Assembly: GCF_003143935.1 (NCBI RefSeq)
Contig: NZ_QFRX01000001.1
Coordinates: 7,970,992 to 8,034,991 of the forward strand
DNA: 64,000 nt
DNA from: Streptomyces sp. Act143
GTDB taxonomy: Bacteria; Actinomycetota; Actinomycetes; Streptomycetales; Streptomycetaceae
Direction: 5' to 3'
This document shows, piece by piece, positions 30,325-38,504 of the stretch (position 1 is the first letter of the stretch; the number at the start of each line of letters is the position of its first letter). A program made the position numbers and the translations under genes. The notes below the pieces were generated by a model that was not told the DNA's origin, did no database searches, and worked only from the letters and a program-made list of their open reading frames with translations.

Positions 30325-31257
30325 GTGCTGCCGGAGACCGACGATCTCGCCGAGGCGCTGCTCGACCTCGCGGTACCCCATGAGGACATCGACGAACTCG
30401 TGCGGATGCGCCGCAGGGTGACGGACGACCCGGAGACGCGGTCGCTGCTGGAGGCGTCGGCGGAACAGCTCGTCCGGGGCATGGGCGAACCCGGGGGCGG
30501 CGATGCCGACCTGACCGGGCCCGACCGGGAGCCGGGCCCGCTGCGGAGCTGCTTCCCGGTGTACGTCTTCGTCGCGGTGCTGCCGTACACGCGCGCGTAC
30601 CACCGCGACCGGGGCGTCCCGGCCGACGTCTCCCGGCGCACCCTCGCCGACCTGGGGCGGAACATGGCCGTCCACCGGCGGCGGCACGGCCGGGCCGGGG
30701 TGCAGTCCCCGCGGTGGCTCACCCGTCATTTCTGCGGCGAGCTGTACCAGCTGGGGCGGCTCCAGTTCGAGCGGACGCGGCTCTGGCGGGGCGCGGCGCG
30801 GCAGCTCGCGTCCGTGGGGCTGGACGCGCCGGTCGGCACGCCGTGTCTGGACCTCCACATCCCTGACTTCCTCGGGCCCCTGTCGCCGGACGCCTGCGAC
30901 CGCTCGCTGGCCCTGGCCGCCGAGTTCTTCGCCCGGTGCTACCCGGAGGAGAAGCACCGGGCGGCGATGTGCCACTCCTGGCTGCTGGACCCGCAGCTGA
31001 AGCGCTACCTGCCCGCGGACTCCAACATCGTCCGCTTCCAGGAGCGGTTCCGGATCGCCCCGCAGGACACCGAGCCGGCCGACACCGAGCCCGTTCAGTT
31101 CGTCTTCGGGGACCCGGAGTCGGCGGTCGCGGGCCTGCCGCGGCGCACGGCGCTGGAACGGGCGGTGGGGGACCATCTGCGGTCCGGCGGCCACTGGTAC
31201 ATCGGGCACGGATGGTTTCCCCTGCCGTCCCAGGGACTCGGTCCCTCGAACGGGTGA
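30325..31257 (+). CDS. acyltransferase-domain (GNAT-like) protein
   Basis: 310-aa protein that resembles the acyltransferase-domain proteins annotated next to Streptomyces biosynthetic genes, with an N-terminal helical part and a GNAT-like C-terminal part. I recognise it by FPVYVFVAVLPYTRAYHRDRG, LGRLQFERTRLWRGA and CLDLHIPDFLGPLSPDAC. The last part holds CHSWLLDPQLKRYLPADSN, shared by these proteins. Acyl donor and acceptor are unknown. The GTG at 30325 has GGGGGA upstream. The next gene starts 61 bp later on the same strand. Confidence 0.7.
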   Translation: MLPETDDLAEALLDLAVPHEDIDELVRMRRRVTDDPETRSLLEASAEQLVRGMGEPGGGDADLTGPDREPGPLRSCFPVYVFVAVLPYTRAYHRDRGVPADVSRRTLADLGRNMAVHRRRHGRAGVQSPRWLTRHFCGELYQLGRLQFERTRLWRGAARQLASVGLDAPVGTPCLDLHIPDFLGPLSPDACDRSLALAAEFFARCYPEEKHRAAMCHSWLLDPQLKRYLPADSNIVRFQERFRIAPQDTEPADTEPVQFVFGDPESAVAGLPRRTALERAVGDHLRSGGHWYIGHGWFPLPSQGLGPSNG

Positions 31258-31318
31258 AGCTGTTCGGTCGGGGAACGGGCGTGCGGATGCGGGCCGTTGG
31301 ACGGGCATGGAGCTGAAA

Positions 31319-32008
31319 ATGCGTGAGGGGTACGAGGGGACGGGACCCGGGGCGATCACCCCGGACGGCTGCGCGGTGGAGCTGTACGCACGGCTCCCGG
31401 TGTACGACGAGCCGGACATCATCGCCGCGGCCGTACCGGCGGGGGCGCGCATCCTGGAACTGGGCTGCGGTGTGGGGCGGATGACCCACCCGCTGCTGGA
31501 GCGGGGCTTCACGGTCACGGCGGTGGACGAGTCCCCGCAGATGCTGGAGCGCGTCCGCGGGGCGCGCACGATATGCGGCAAGGTCGAGGACCTCGACCTG
31601 GGCGAGACGTTCGACGTGGTGATGCTCGCGTCGTTCCTCGTGCACAGCGGGGACACCGAGGTGCGGCGCGGCCTGTTGCACACCTGCGCCCGGCATGTGG
31701 CCGACGGCGGGTGCGTACTGATCCAGCGGGAGGGCGAGGAGTACCACACCGACCTGCCGCGCGAACGCGTCGACCCGAGCGGCTTCACCGTGCGGATGGT
31801 GTCCGCGGAGCCGGTGGGGGACGGGGTGAACTCGGTGCACGCGGAGTACGAGTTCCCCGACGCGGTGTGGACCCAGACCTTTCTGTCCCGGCCGCTGACG
31901 AAGGAGCAGTTCGAGGGGGCGCTGGCGGAGGCGGGGCTGCGGGTGGACAAGTACCTGACGGAGGACCGGATCTGGGTGCGGGCGGTACGGGTGGGGGAGG
32001 CCGCCTAG
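31319..32008 (+). CDS. class I SAM-dependent methyltransferase
   Basis: 229-aa methyltransferase. Motif I is ILELGCGVGRMTHPLLERG (about 45-63), followed by VTAVDESPQML and a hydrophobic motif with FDVVMLASFLVH. The later RRGLLHTCARHVADGGCVLIQ fits the family. Substrate unknown. I chose the ATG at 31319, which has GGAG six bases before it; the ATG at 31307 adds four residues and has a weaker site. It follows the acyltransferase-like gene and precedes doxX, but gaps are 61 and 98 bp. Confidence 0.88.
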   Translation: MREGYEGTGPGAITPDGCAVELYARLPVYDEPDIIAAAVPAGARILELGCGVGRMTHPLLERGFTVTAVDESPQMLERVRGARTICGKVEDLDLGETFDVVMLASFLVHSGDTEVRRGLLHTCARHVADGGCVLIQREGEEYHTDLPRERVDPSGFTVRMVSAEPVGDGVNSVHAEYEFPDAVWTQTFLSRPLTKEQFEGALAEAGLRVDKYLTEDRIWVRAVRVGEAA

Positions 32009-32106
32009 AAAGCGCGCATTCCCTCGCCGGGCGGCGATGAGTTTTGCCGGGGGAGGCGGTCTGTCTCTGTGACAGCACAACGAACCGCTTTCCACAGGAG
32101 ATTCCG

Positions 32107-32595
32107 ATGTCCGAGACGACCGTCCCCGGCACCTCCGTCCCCACCGCTTCCCCCGCCTCCTCCGCCGACTCCCGTACCGGCACCGTCGTCGCCGAGACCG
32201 CGACCGCCCGAGGCCGCCGCGCCAGGATCGCCCTGCGCACCATTCAGGTGCTGCTCGCCCTGTTCTACGCCTTCGCGAGCGCGCTGCCCAAGCTGATCGC
32301 GCACCCCACGGCCGTCGACGCCTTCGCCGAGATGGGCTGGGGCAATGCGGGGATGTACATCATCGGCACACTGGAACTCGCCGGTGCCGCCGCCCTGTTG
32401 ATCCCGGTGCTCCAGTCGGTGGCCGCGGTGGCGCTGAGCGGGCTGATGGTGGGCGCCTTCGTGGTCCAGGTCTCCTACTTCGACGGGGAGAACGCCGCGA
32501 CGCCCCTCATCCTGATCGTGCCGCTGGCCCTCATCGCCTGGGCCCGACGCGACCACAACGCACGGCTGCTGCGGCTGGTGGGACGACGAGGGTGA
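32107..32595 (+). CDS. DoxX-family membrane protein
   Basis: 162-aa integral membrane protein. A 40-residue polar N-terminal part is followed by four hydrophobic helices (TIQVLLALFYAFASALPKLI, AGMYIIGTLELAGAAALLI, VAAVALSGLMVGAFVVQ and PLILIVPLALIAWA). FASALPKL, MGWGNAGMYIIGTLELAGAAAL fits the DoxX consensus. The family has no defined reaction; some members act in thiosulfate or redox-linked respiration. CAGGAG lies nine bases before the ATG at 32107. Confidence 0.88.
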   Translation: MSETTVPGTSVPTASPASSADSRTGTVVAETATARGRRARIALRTIQVLLALFYAFASALPKLIAHPTAVDAFAEMGWGNAGMYIIGTLELAGAAALLIPVLQSVAAVALSGLMVGAFVVQVSYFDGENAATPLILIVPLALIAWARRDHNARLLRLVGRRG

Positions 32596-32694
32596 CCTGT
32601 GCGGCCGCTTCGGCAGTGACACCGACGCACAGGGCGACGACGTCCGGCGGGCCGGAGGGCCTGGGCCGGACGTCGTCGCCGTGTGCGGGTGGTC

Positions 32695-33282
32695 TCACGG
32701 TCGGGGGGTGCGGCCGCCCGTTCCCGGCTCGCCGCCGAAGCCGCGCAGCCGTTCCATGTCCCGGCGGTCCCGCTTGGTCGGGCGTCCCGCGCCGCGGTCG
32801 CGGATGCCTGCCGGAGCGACGGCCTCGCGCGGCGGAGGCGGCGGGCTGTTGTCGACGTAGCACTGCACGGCGACCGGGGCCCCGACCCGCTTCCGGATCA
32901 GGCGCTTGACGACGACGATCCGCTCACGTCCCTCGTGCACCAGACGGACCTCGTCGCCGACACGGACGGAGTGGGCCGGCTTGACCCGCTCGCCGTTCAC
33001 CCGGACATGACCGCCCTTGCAGGCGGCGGCACCGGCGGAGCGGGTCTTGATCAGGCGCACGGACCAGATCCAGCTGTCGACCCGAACCGTCTCGCCCTGC
33101 TGCGGCCCGGCGGCCTCGGCGGCGGCGACAGCGGCGGCGACCTGCTGGTCCGGTCCCGCGTCGGCACCAGGACCGGGCGCCTCCGCGCCGGTGGCGGCCG
33201 GTGCCCTCTCGGTTCCGTTCCGAGCGGGTGCGTCGGTGTTCATGCGCTCGCCCGCCTCGCCCTCCACACGTTCAGCAGCCAT
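32695..33282 (-). CDS. S4-domain RNA-binding protein (HslR-like)
   Basis: 195-aa protein with an S4 RNA-binding domain (about 66-130: RVDSWIWSVRLIKTRSAGAAACKGGHVRVNGERVKPAHSVRVGDEV). Intact basic and Gly residues suggest it binds structured RNA, as heat-shock Hsp15 (HslR) binds 50S-tRNA complexes. Flanking regions are low-complexity, Ala/Pro/Gly-rich and probably disordered. The start MAAERVEGEAGERMNT is uncertain; the MNT Met 14 codons in (33243) is an alternative. The gene is divergent from the uracil-DNA glycosylase with a repeat array between them. Confidence 0.85.
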   Translation of the reverse strand: MAAERVEGEAGERMNTDAPARNGTERAPAATGAEAPGPGADAGPDQQVAAAVAAAEAAGPQQGETVRVDSWIWSVRLIKTRSAGAAACKGGHVRVNGERVKPAHSVRVGDEVRLVHEGRERIVVVKRLIRKRVGAPVAVQCYVDNSPPPPPREAVAPAGIRDRGAGRPTKRDRRDMERLRGFGGEPGTGGRTPRP

Positions 33283-33325
33283 GCCCCGACCTTAGCCCGA
33301 CGGCCTGGTCCACCCCGACGGAATT

Positions 33326-33400
33326 CCACGCCGGGCCCTGCCACGCCGGGCCCTGCCACGCCGGGCCCTGCCACGCCGGGCCCTGCCACGCCGGGCCCCT
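33326..33400. repeat. five tandem copies of a 15-bp unit
   Basis: CCACGCCGGGCCCTG occurs five times in direct succession from 33326 (copies at 33326, 33341, 33356, 33371 and 33386; the last ends CCCCT). Degenerate copies continue to about 33450. The array lies between the divergent S4 and uracil-DNA glycosylase genes, in their shared promoter region. Confidence 0.92.
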
Positions 33401-33495
33401 CCACCCCCCGGCCCTGCCACCCCCGGCCCGCCACGTCCGGCCCTGCCCCCCCGGCGTGCTGCCGGCCGGCACGGAGACGGTCGTACGGTGGTGTC

Positions 33496-34173
33496 GTGGA
33501 CGCTCTTGCCGACCTCGACCTGCGTATCGCGGGCTGCCGGGCCTGTCCCCGCCTGGTCGACTGGCGCGAGGAGGTGGCCCGCACGAAACGGGCCGCCTTC
33601 GCCGACCAGACGTACTGGGGCCGCCCCGTACCCGGTTTCGGGCCGTCGGACGCCCGGATGCTGATCATCGGCCTCGCGCCCGCCGCGCACGGCGGCAACC
33701 GCACCGGTCGGATGTTCACCGGCGACCGCTCCGGAGACGTGCTGTACCGGGCGCTCCACGACGTCGGCCTCGCCTCGCAGCCCACGTCCGTGTCCGCCGA
33801 CGACGGGCTGGAACTGCACGGCGTCCGCATCACCTCGCCCGTGCACTGCGCCCCGCCCGCCAACAAGCCGACCCCGGGGGAGCGGGACACCTGCCGTCCC
33901 TGGCTGGTGCAGGAGCTGAGACTGCTGCGGCCGACGCTGCGGAGTGTCGTCGTACTCGGCGCCTTCGGCTGGCAGGCCACGCTGCCCGCGCTGGCGGAGG
34001 CGGGGTGGGAGGTGCCCCGCCCGCGCCCGGTCTTCGGGCACGGGGCGCGCGTACCGCTCGACGGAATCGAGCTGTTCGGCTGTTTCCACGTCAGCCAGCG
34101 CAACACGTTCACCGGCCGACTGACCCCGCAGATGCTCCGGGACGTGCTGCGCACGGCGGCCGCGGTCTATTGA
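33496..34173 (+). CDS. family 5 uracil-DNA glycosylase (UDGb)
   Basis: 225-aa base-excision repair enzyme that removes uracil and some other deaminated bases from DNA. Two of the Fe-S cysteines are in IAGCRACPRLVDW (C14, C17); a further pair is probably in VHCAPPANK and RDTCRPWL. The family 5 motif 1 is GLAPAAHGGNRTGRMFTGD (about residues 58-76), and the C-terminal motif is GCFHVSQRNTFTGRLTP. The lack of a catalytic Asp in motif 1 is normal for this group. It starts with GTG at 33496, inside the tandem-repeat region. Confidence 0.93.
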   Translation: MDALADLDLRIAGCRACPRLVDWREEVARTKRAAFADQTYWGRPVPGFGPSDARMLIIGLAPAAHGGNRTGRMFTGDRSGDVLYRALHDVGLASQPTSVSADDGLELHGVRITSPVHCAPPANKPTPGERDTCRPWLVQELRLLRPTLRSVVVLGAFGWQATLPALAEAGWEVPRPRPVFGHGARVPLDGIELFGCFHVSQRNTFTGRLTPQMLRDVLRTAAAVY

Positions 34174-34210
34174 GGCGACCGTGCACCGGCGCGGGAGTTA
34201 AGGTCACCGG

Positions 34211-35164
34211 ATGCCTCTCTACCCGGAGATCGAACCGTACGACCACGGCCTGCTCGATGTCGGAGACGGCAACCACGTCTACTGGGAGACCTGCGGAAAT
34301 CCACACGGCAAGCCGGCCCTCGTGCTGCACGGCGGGCCGGGGTCCGGTTCCACATCCTGGGCGCGGCGCCTGTTCGACCCGGCCGCGTACCGGATCGTGC
34401 TGCTCGACCAGCGCGGCTGCGGGCGTTCCACGCCGCGCGCGAGTGTGTACGAGACCGACATGAGCGTGAACACCACCCCTCATCTGCTCGCCGACCTGGA
34501 GCTGCTGCGGCGGCATCTGGGGATCGAGCGGTGGCTGGTGTGGGGCGTGTCGTTCGGGTCGGTGCTCGGGCTGCGGTATGCCCAGACGCATCCCGAGGCC
34601 GTCTCGGAGCTGGTGCTGACCGGGGTCGCGACGGGGTCGAACGCGGAAGTCGCCTTGTTGACAAGGGGACTTGGGCGGATCTTCCCCGAGGCCTTCGAAC
34701 GCTTCGTCGCGGAGGTGCCGGTCGGCGAGCGGTCCGGGAACCTCGCCGCCGCGTACAGCCGGCTGCTGGAGTCGTCCGACCCCGAGGTGCGGGCTCGGGC
34801 CGCGCGGGCGTGGACCGACTGGGAGACGGCGACGATTCCGGCGCCGCCGCGGTCGGTCGAGCGTTTCGAGAACCCGGAGTTCCGCCTCGGCTTCGCCCGC
34901 ACCGTCACGCACTACTGGGGCAACGACCACTTCCTGGAGGCGGACGGCGTCGTCCTGCGTGACGCACACCTGCTGAAGGGCATCCCCGGCACGCTCGTCC
35001 AGGGCAGCCTGGACTTCGGCAACCTTCTCGGCATCGTCTGGCGGCTCCATCAGGCCTGGCCGACGAGCGAGTTGGTGGTGATCGACGAGGTCGGGCACAA
35101 CGCGGGCGCGCCCGACGTGGTCGAGGCGCTGGTCGCCGCGACCGACAAGTACGCCCATAGGTGA
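34211..35164 (+). CDS. prolyl aminopeptidase-like alpha/beta hydrolase
   Basis: 317-aa serine hydrolase of the proline iminopeptidase family. It has the oxyanion motif HGGPGSGSTSW (about 40-50), DQRGCGRSTP, and the nucleophile elbow GVSFGSVLGLRYAQTHPE (Ser near 115). GSLDFGN is the likely Asp region and EVGHNAGAPD holds the His. The elbow is WGVSFGS rather than the usual GGSWGS, so the substrate may differ. Cytosolic, no signal peptide. Probably cleaves N-terminal proline from peptides. It starts at the ATG at 34211, 37 bp after the glycosylase. Confidence 0.9.
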   Translation: MPLYPEIEPYDHGLLDVGDGNHVYWETCGNPHGKPALVLHGGPGSGSTSWARRLFDPAAYRIVLLDQRGCGRSTPRASVYETDMSVNTTPHLLADLELLRRHLGIERWLVWGVSFGSVLGLRYAQTHPEAVSELVLTGVATGSNAEVALLTRGLGRIFPEAFERFVAEVPVGERSGNLAAAYSRLLESSDPEVRARAARAWTDWETATIPAPPRSVERFENPEFRLGFARTVTHYWGNDHFLEADGVVLRDAHLLKGIPGTLVQGSLDFGNLLGIVWRLHQAWPTSELVVIDEVGHNAGAPDVVEALVAATDKYAHR

Positions 35165-35192
35165 GAGGGTCGAGGGGCGCCGCCGCGGTGGT

Positions 35193-35852
35193 TCAGCGGG
35201 GTTCCCCGAACAGCTGCCGTACCGTCGACTCGTAGTTGGTCCGCACGTGGGCGAGGGCGTGCGCGCGGGCCCGCTCCGGGTCGCCGGACGCGATCGCCTC
35301 GTACAACTCACGGTGTTCTATAAGGAGTTGGGGCCACTCCTCGTTCCGGCGGGTCATCCAGCGCAGTCGGCCGGCGACCGGTTCGAGGGCCTCGATCAGC
35401 AGGGTGTTGCCGGCCATGGCCACGATGCGGTCGTGCAGCCGGCTGTTGATGTCCGTGATCGCCTCCGCGTCGCCCGCCTCGGTCGCGGTCGCCGCCTGGT
35501 CCAGGAGCCGTTCTACCTCGGCCAGCTCCTGCGGGGTCGCGCGGGCCGCGGCCAGCCCGGCCGCGTAGACCTCCAGCGCCTCGCGCAGCTCGAAGAGCTC
35601 CTTGACGTCCTGCGGGGTGAGCCGCCGTACGACGGTCCGGCGTGGTGTCTCGAAATGGACGAAGCCCTCGGCGACCAGGGCGCGGATCGCTTCGCGGACC
35701 GGCACCCGGGAGACGCCGAAGCGCTCGGCGAGCTCTCTTTCGACCAGTCGGTCGCCCGGGCGCAGACCGCCCGCGATGATCTCCTGCCGCAGGGCGGCCA
35801 GGACGCGTTCGCGGACGGCGCCGAGGGGTTCGATCTTCGTCGTGGAGCTCAT
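35193..35852 (-). CDS. GntR-family (FCD) transcriptional regulator
   Basis: 219-aa regulator. The winged HTH (about 12-75) includes LRPGDRLVERELAERFGVSRVPVREAIRAL. The FCD effector domain (about 88-210) has the conserved acidic/His set (E..LHDRIVAMAGN, HRELYEAIASGD, AHALAHVRTN). It is divergent from the NCS1 permease and racemase genes, with a perfect palindrome between them. I infer that it represses that operon and responds to a hydantoin-, purine- or pyrimidine-type ligand. Divergent start at 35852. Confidence 0.93.
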   Translation of the reverse strand: MSSTTKIEPLGAVRERVLAALRQEIIAGGLRPGDRLVERELAERFGVSRVPVREAIRALVAEGFVHFETPRRTVVRRLTPQDVKELFELREALEVYAAGLAAARATPQELAEVERLLDQAATATEAGDAEAITDINSRLHDRIVAMAGNTLLIEALEPVAGRLRWMTRRNEEWPQLLIEHRELYEAIASGDPERARAHALAHVRTNYESTVRQLFGEPR

Positions 35853-35943
35853 GCAGCCATCTTCGCCGACTCCGGAGGTGTTTTACGGAGCGTTAACGAA
35901 CGCGACATCGGTCGGAACGCTTGACGGGAGGAGCATGACCGCA

Positions 35944-35959
35944 GTTTGGTATACCAAAC
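35944..35959. promoter_or_regulatory. perfect 16-bp palindrome, likely GntR operator
   Basis: GTTTGGTATACCAAAC is a perfect palindrome midway in the 146-bp gap between the GntR gene and the permease. Its TTGGTATACCAA core fits the operators of FCD-type GntR regulators (core GTATAC). It is 39 bp upstream of the permease start. Confidence 0.85.
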
Positions 35960-35998
35960 GGCCGCCACCCTCCTCCGTCCCCGGCACATGGAGGCCCC

Positions 35999-37477
35999 GT
36001 GTCCCTCGCTGACCGCGCCACAGCCACCGGCGCCGCCGCGTTCGTCCCCGACCCCCGCCTCACCAACGAAGACCTCGCGCCCGCGGGGAAGCGGAACTGG
36101 AAGGTCTTCGACCTCTTCGCGATGTGGATGTCCGACGTCCACAACCTGGGCAACTACACCTTCGCCGCCGGTCTGCTCGTCCTCGGCATGAACGTGTGGC
36201 AGGTCTTCACCTCGCTCCTCGTCGGCTTCGTGCTCATCTACATCGGCATGAACTGGATGGGGAGGATCGGCCAGCGCCACGGCGTGCCCTTCCCGGTCGT
36301 CAGCCGCATCAGCTTCGGCGTCTGGGGCGCCAACATCCCGGCCCTCATCCGGGCCGTGATCGCCATCATGTGGTACGGCATCCAGACCTATCTGGCCTCG
36401 GTCGCGGTGAACGTGATGCTGCTGGCCGCCTGGCCGGGCCTGGAGTCCTGGACGCACAGCTCCTTCCTGGGCCTCGACGCGCTCGGCTGGATCTCCTTCC
36501 TCTCCCTCTGGCTGATCCAGGCGCTGATCATCAGTCAGGGCATGGAATCTGTGCGGAAGTTCCAGGACTTCTGTGGTCCGGCCATCTGGCTGGTCATGAT
36601 CGCGCTCGCGGTCTGGGTCCTGGCCAAGGCCGACTGGACCATCTCCCTCACCACCACCCCGCACCCGGTGTCGGTCGGCGAGCAGTGGCGGCAGTGGTTC
36701 GGCGCGATCGGACTGATCCTCGCGACGTACGGCACGCTGATGCTCAACTTCTGCGACTTCTCCCGCTTCGCGCCGGACTACCGCACCGTGCGCCGCGGCA
36801 ACTTCTGGGGCCTGCCGATCAACTCCACGGCCTTCGTGGTCGTCTCGGTGATCGTCACGGCCGGTTCGCTGGAGGTGTTCGGCGAGGCCATCACCGATCC
36901 GGCGGAGCTGGTGGCCAAGGTCGGCAACACCTGGGTCCTGGTCGTCGCCGCGCTCACCTTCGCCGTCGCCACCATGGGCGTCAACATCGTCGCCAACTTC
37001 GTCTCACCGGCGTACGACCTCGCCAACGTCTGGCCGCAGAAGATCACCTTCAAGGTCGGCGGCATGATCAGCACGGTGGCGGCGCTGGTGGTGACCCCCT
37101 GGAACCTCTTCTCCAACCCCACGGTCGTCAACTACTTCCTCGGCGGTCTCGGTGCCTTCCTGGGCCCGCTGTTCGGCGTGATCATGCTGGACTACTACTG
37201 GATCAAGAAGGGCCGCGTGGACGTGAACGAACTGTTCGACGGCACCCCCGGCGCCCGCTACTACTACCGGAAGGGCGTCAACCCCAAGGCGCTGTGGGCC
37301 TTCCTGCCGGCGGCGGGCGTCGCGGCGGTCCTCGCCCTGGTGAAGACGTTCAGCGACGTGGCCCCGTACTCCTGGTTCATCGGCACGGCGCTGGCGGCGG
37401 GACTGTACGCGGTGCTGTGCCGCGACGAACGCACGGCCACGGCAGCGGCTACGACCAACGAGGCTGTGGAGGTCTGA
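35999..37477 (+). CDS. NCS1-family transporter (allantoin/hydantoin/cytosine-type permease)
   Basis: 492-aa permease with about 12 membrane helices. LTNEDLAPAGKRNWKVFDLFAMWMSDVHNLGNYTFAAGL at the N terminus carries the NCS1 signature, and NWMGRIGQRHGVPFPVVSRISFGVWGANIPALIRA and YGTLMLNFCDFSRFAPD fit the family. The substrate is a nitrogen-rich ring (hydantoin, allantoin, uracil or cytosine); the adjacent racemase favours a hydantoin or allantoin type. GTG start at 35999 after GGAGG. It is 5 bp before the racemase gene, so they form one operon under the GntR palindrome. Confidence 0.92.
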   Translation: MSLADRATATGAAAFVPDPRLTNEDLAPAGKRNWKVFDLFAMWMSDVHNLGNYTFAAGLLVLGMNVWQVFTSLLVGFVLIYIGMNWMGRIGQRHGVPFPVVSRISFGVWGANIPALIRAVIAIMWYGIQTYLASVAVNVMLLAAWPGLESWTHSSFLGLDALGWISFLSLWLIQALIISQGMESVRKFQDFCGPAIWLVMIALAVWVLAKADWTISLTTTPHPVSVGEQWRQWFGAIGLILATYGTLMLNFCDFSRFAPDYRTVRRGNFWGLPINSTAFVVVSVIVTAGSLEVFGEAITDPAELVAKVGNTWVLVVAALTFAVATMGVNIVANFVSPAYDLANVWPQKITFKVGGMISTVAALVVTPWNLFSNPTVVNYFLGGLGAFLGPLFGVIMLDYYWIKKGRVDVNELFDGTPGARYYYRKGVNPKALWAFLPAAGVAAVLALVKTFSDVAPYSWFIGTALAAGLYAVLCRDERTATAAATTNEAVEV

Positions 37478-37482
37478 CGGAA

Positions 37483-38202
37483 GTGCGGATCGTCGTCACC
37501 AACTGCAACACCACGCAGGAGATGACCGAGGAGATCGTACGAGGTGCCCGGGCCGCGGCAGGCCCGGGCACCGCCGTGACCGGGCTGACGCCGCGGTGGG
37601 GACCCGAGTCGGCCGAGGGCTGGCTCGACAGCTACCTGTCGGCCGCCGCGGTGATCGACCTCCTGCGCACCTACGAGGGACCGGCCTACGACGCGGTCGT
37701 CATGGCCGGCTTCGGAGAACACGGGCGGGAAGGCGTCCGGGAGCTGGTGGACGTGCCGGTCGTCGACATCACCGAGGCGGCGGCCCATCTGGCCTGCCTG
37801 CTCGGCCGCCGCTACGGGGTGGTCACCACCCTGGAACGCTCCTGCGGCCAGATCGAGGACAGCCTGGAACTGGCGGGCGTCGGCCGCAACTGCGCGGCGG
37901 TTGTCGGAACGGGCCTGAGCGTCCTCGAACTCGGCGACGCGGAGCGCACGGAGGCCGCCTTCGTCGCCGCCGCGGAGAGAGCGATCGCAGCGGGGGCCGA
38001 GGTGCTGGTGCTGGGCTGCGCCGGAATGACGGGCTTGCAGCGGGCGGTGGGGGAGAAGCTGGGGCTGCCGGTGGTCGACGGGGTGGGGGCCGCGGTGAAG
38101 CTGGCGGAGTCGCTGGTCGGGCTGGGCCTGGGGACGAGCCGGGTGGGCGGTTATGCGCGACCGTTGCCGAAGGGGCGGGTTTGGGGGAGGCGGGTGGAGT
38201 GA
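37483..38202 (+). CDS. aspartate/glutamate or hydantoin racemase-family protein
   Basis: 239-aa racemase of the Asp/Glu/hydantoin type, fitting HyuA-like hydantoin racemase. The N-terminal VRIVVTNCNTTQEMT is the family start. The two catalytic cysteines are expected in VVTTLERSCGQ and VLVLGCAGMTGL, both present. It would interconvert D- and L-5-substituted hydantoins or allantoin. The GTG at 37483 follows GACGGAA, and the transporter stops 5 bp upstream. No hydantoinase or carbamoylase gene follows, so its partner enzymes must lie elsewhere. Confidence 0.85.
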   Translation: MRIVVTNCNTTQEMTEEIVRGARAAAGPGTAVTGLTPRWGPESAEGWLDSYLSAAAVIDLLRTYEGPAYDAVVMAGFGEHGREGVRELVDVPVVDITEAAAHLACLLGRRYGVVTTLERSCGQIEDSLELAGVGRNCAAVVGTGLSVLELGDAERTEAAFVAAAERAIAAGAEVLVLGCAGMTGLQRAVGEKLGLPVVDGVGAAVKLAESLVGLGLGTSRVGGYARPLPKGRVWGRRVE

Positions 38203-38206
38203 GGGT

Positions 38207-38352
38207 CCGGCGGGTGGAGCGAGGGGGCAGATGAGGGAGGGGCCGGCAGGTGGAGTGAGGGGGCGGATGGGGGAGGGGCCGGCGGGTGGAGCGAAGGGTC
38301 TGGATGAGTGAGGGGCCGGCGGGGGCAGTGAGCGGCCCGCATGGGTGAGGGG
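38207..38352. repeat. four imperfect tandem repeats of 36-37 bp
   Basis: Units beginning CCGGCGGG... start at 38207, 38243, 38279 and 38316, just after the racemase stop, and end at 38352. Copies share GGTGGAG.GAGGG and GGGGAGGGG-like stretches. The array separates the racemase from the cellulase gene and may insulate transcription. Confidence 0.85.
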
Positions 38353-38504
38353 CCGCCGTCGGGGTGATCCTGGTGCGGGCCGGGCGGGCGTGCGCCGGTG
38401 TGGGGGCGGTGCGGTCGCACACTTCCGTCGGGACGAGTCGCGCCGCCGCCTGCGTCCCGCGCCGCTCCCGGCGCCTGGTATCGGCGGCGGGAACGGAGTT
38501 GCCG

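Noticed and set aside
33326..33450. CRISPR array
   Set aside because: The 15-bp units are contiguous with no spacers, and no cas genes are nearby.
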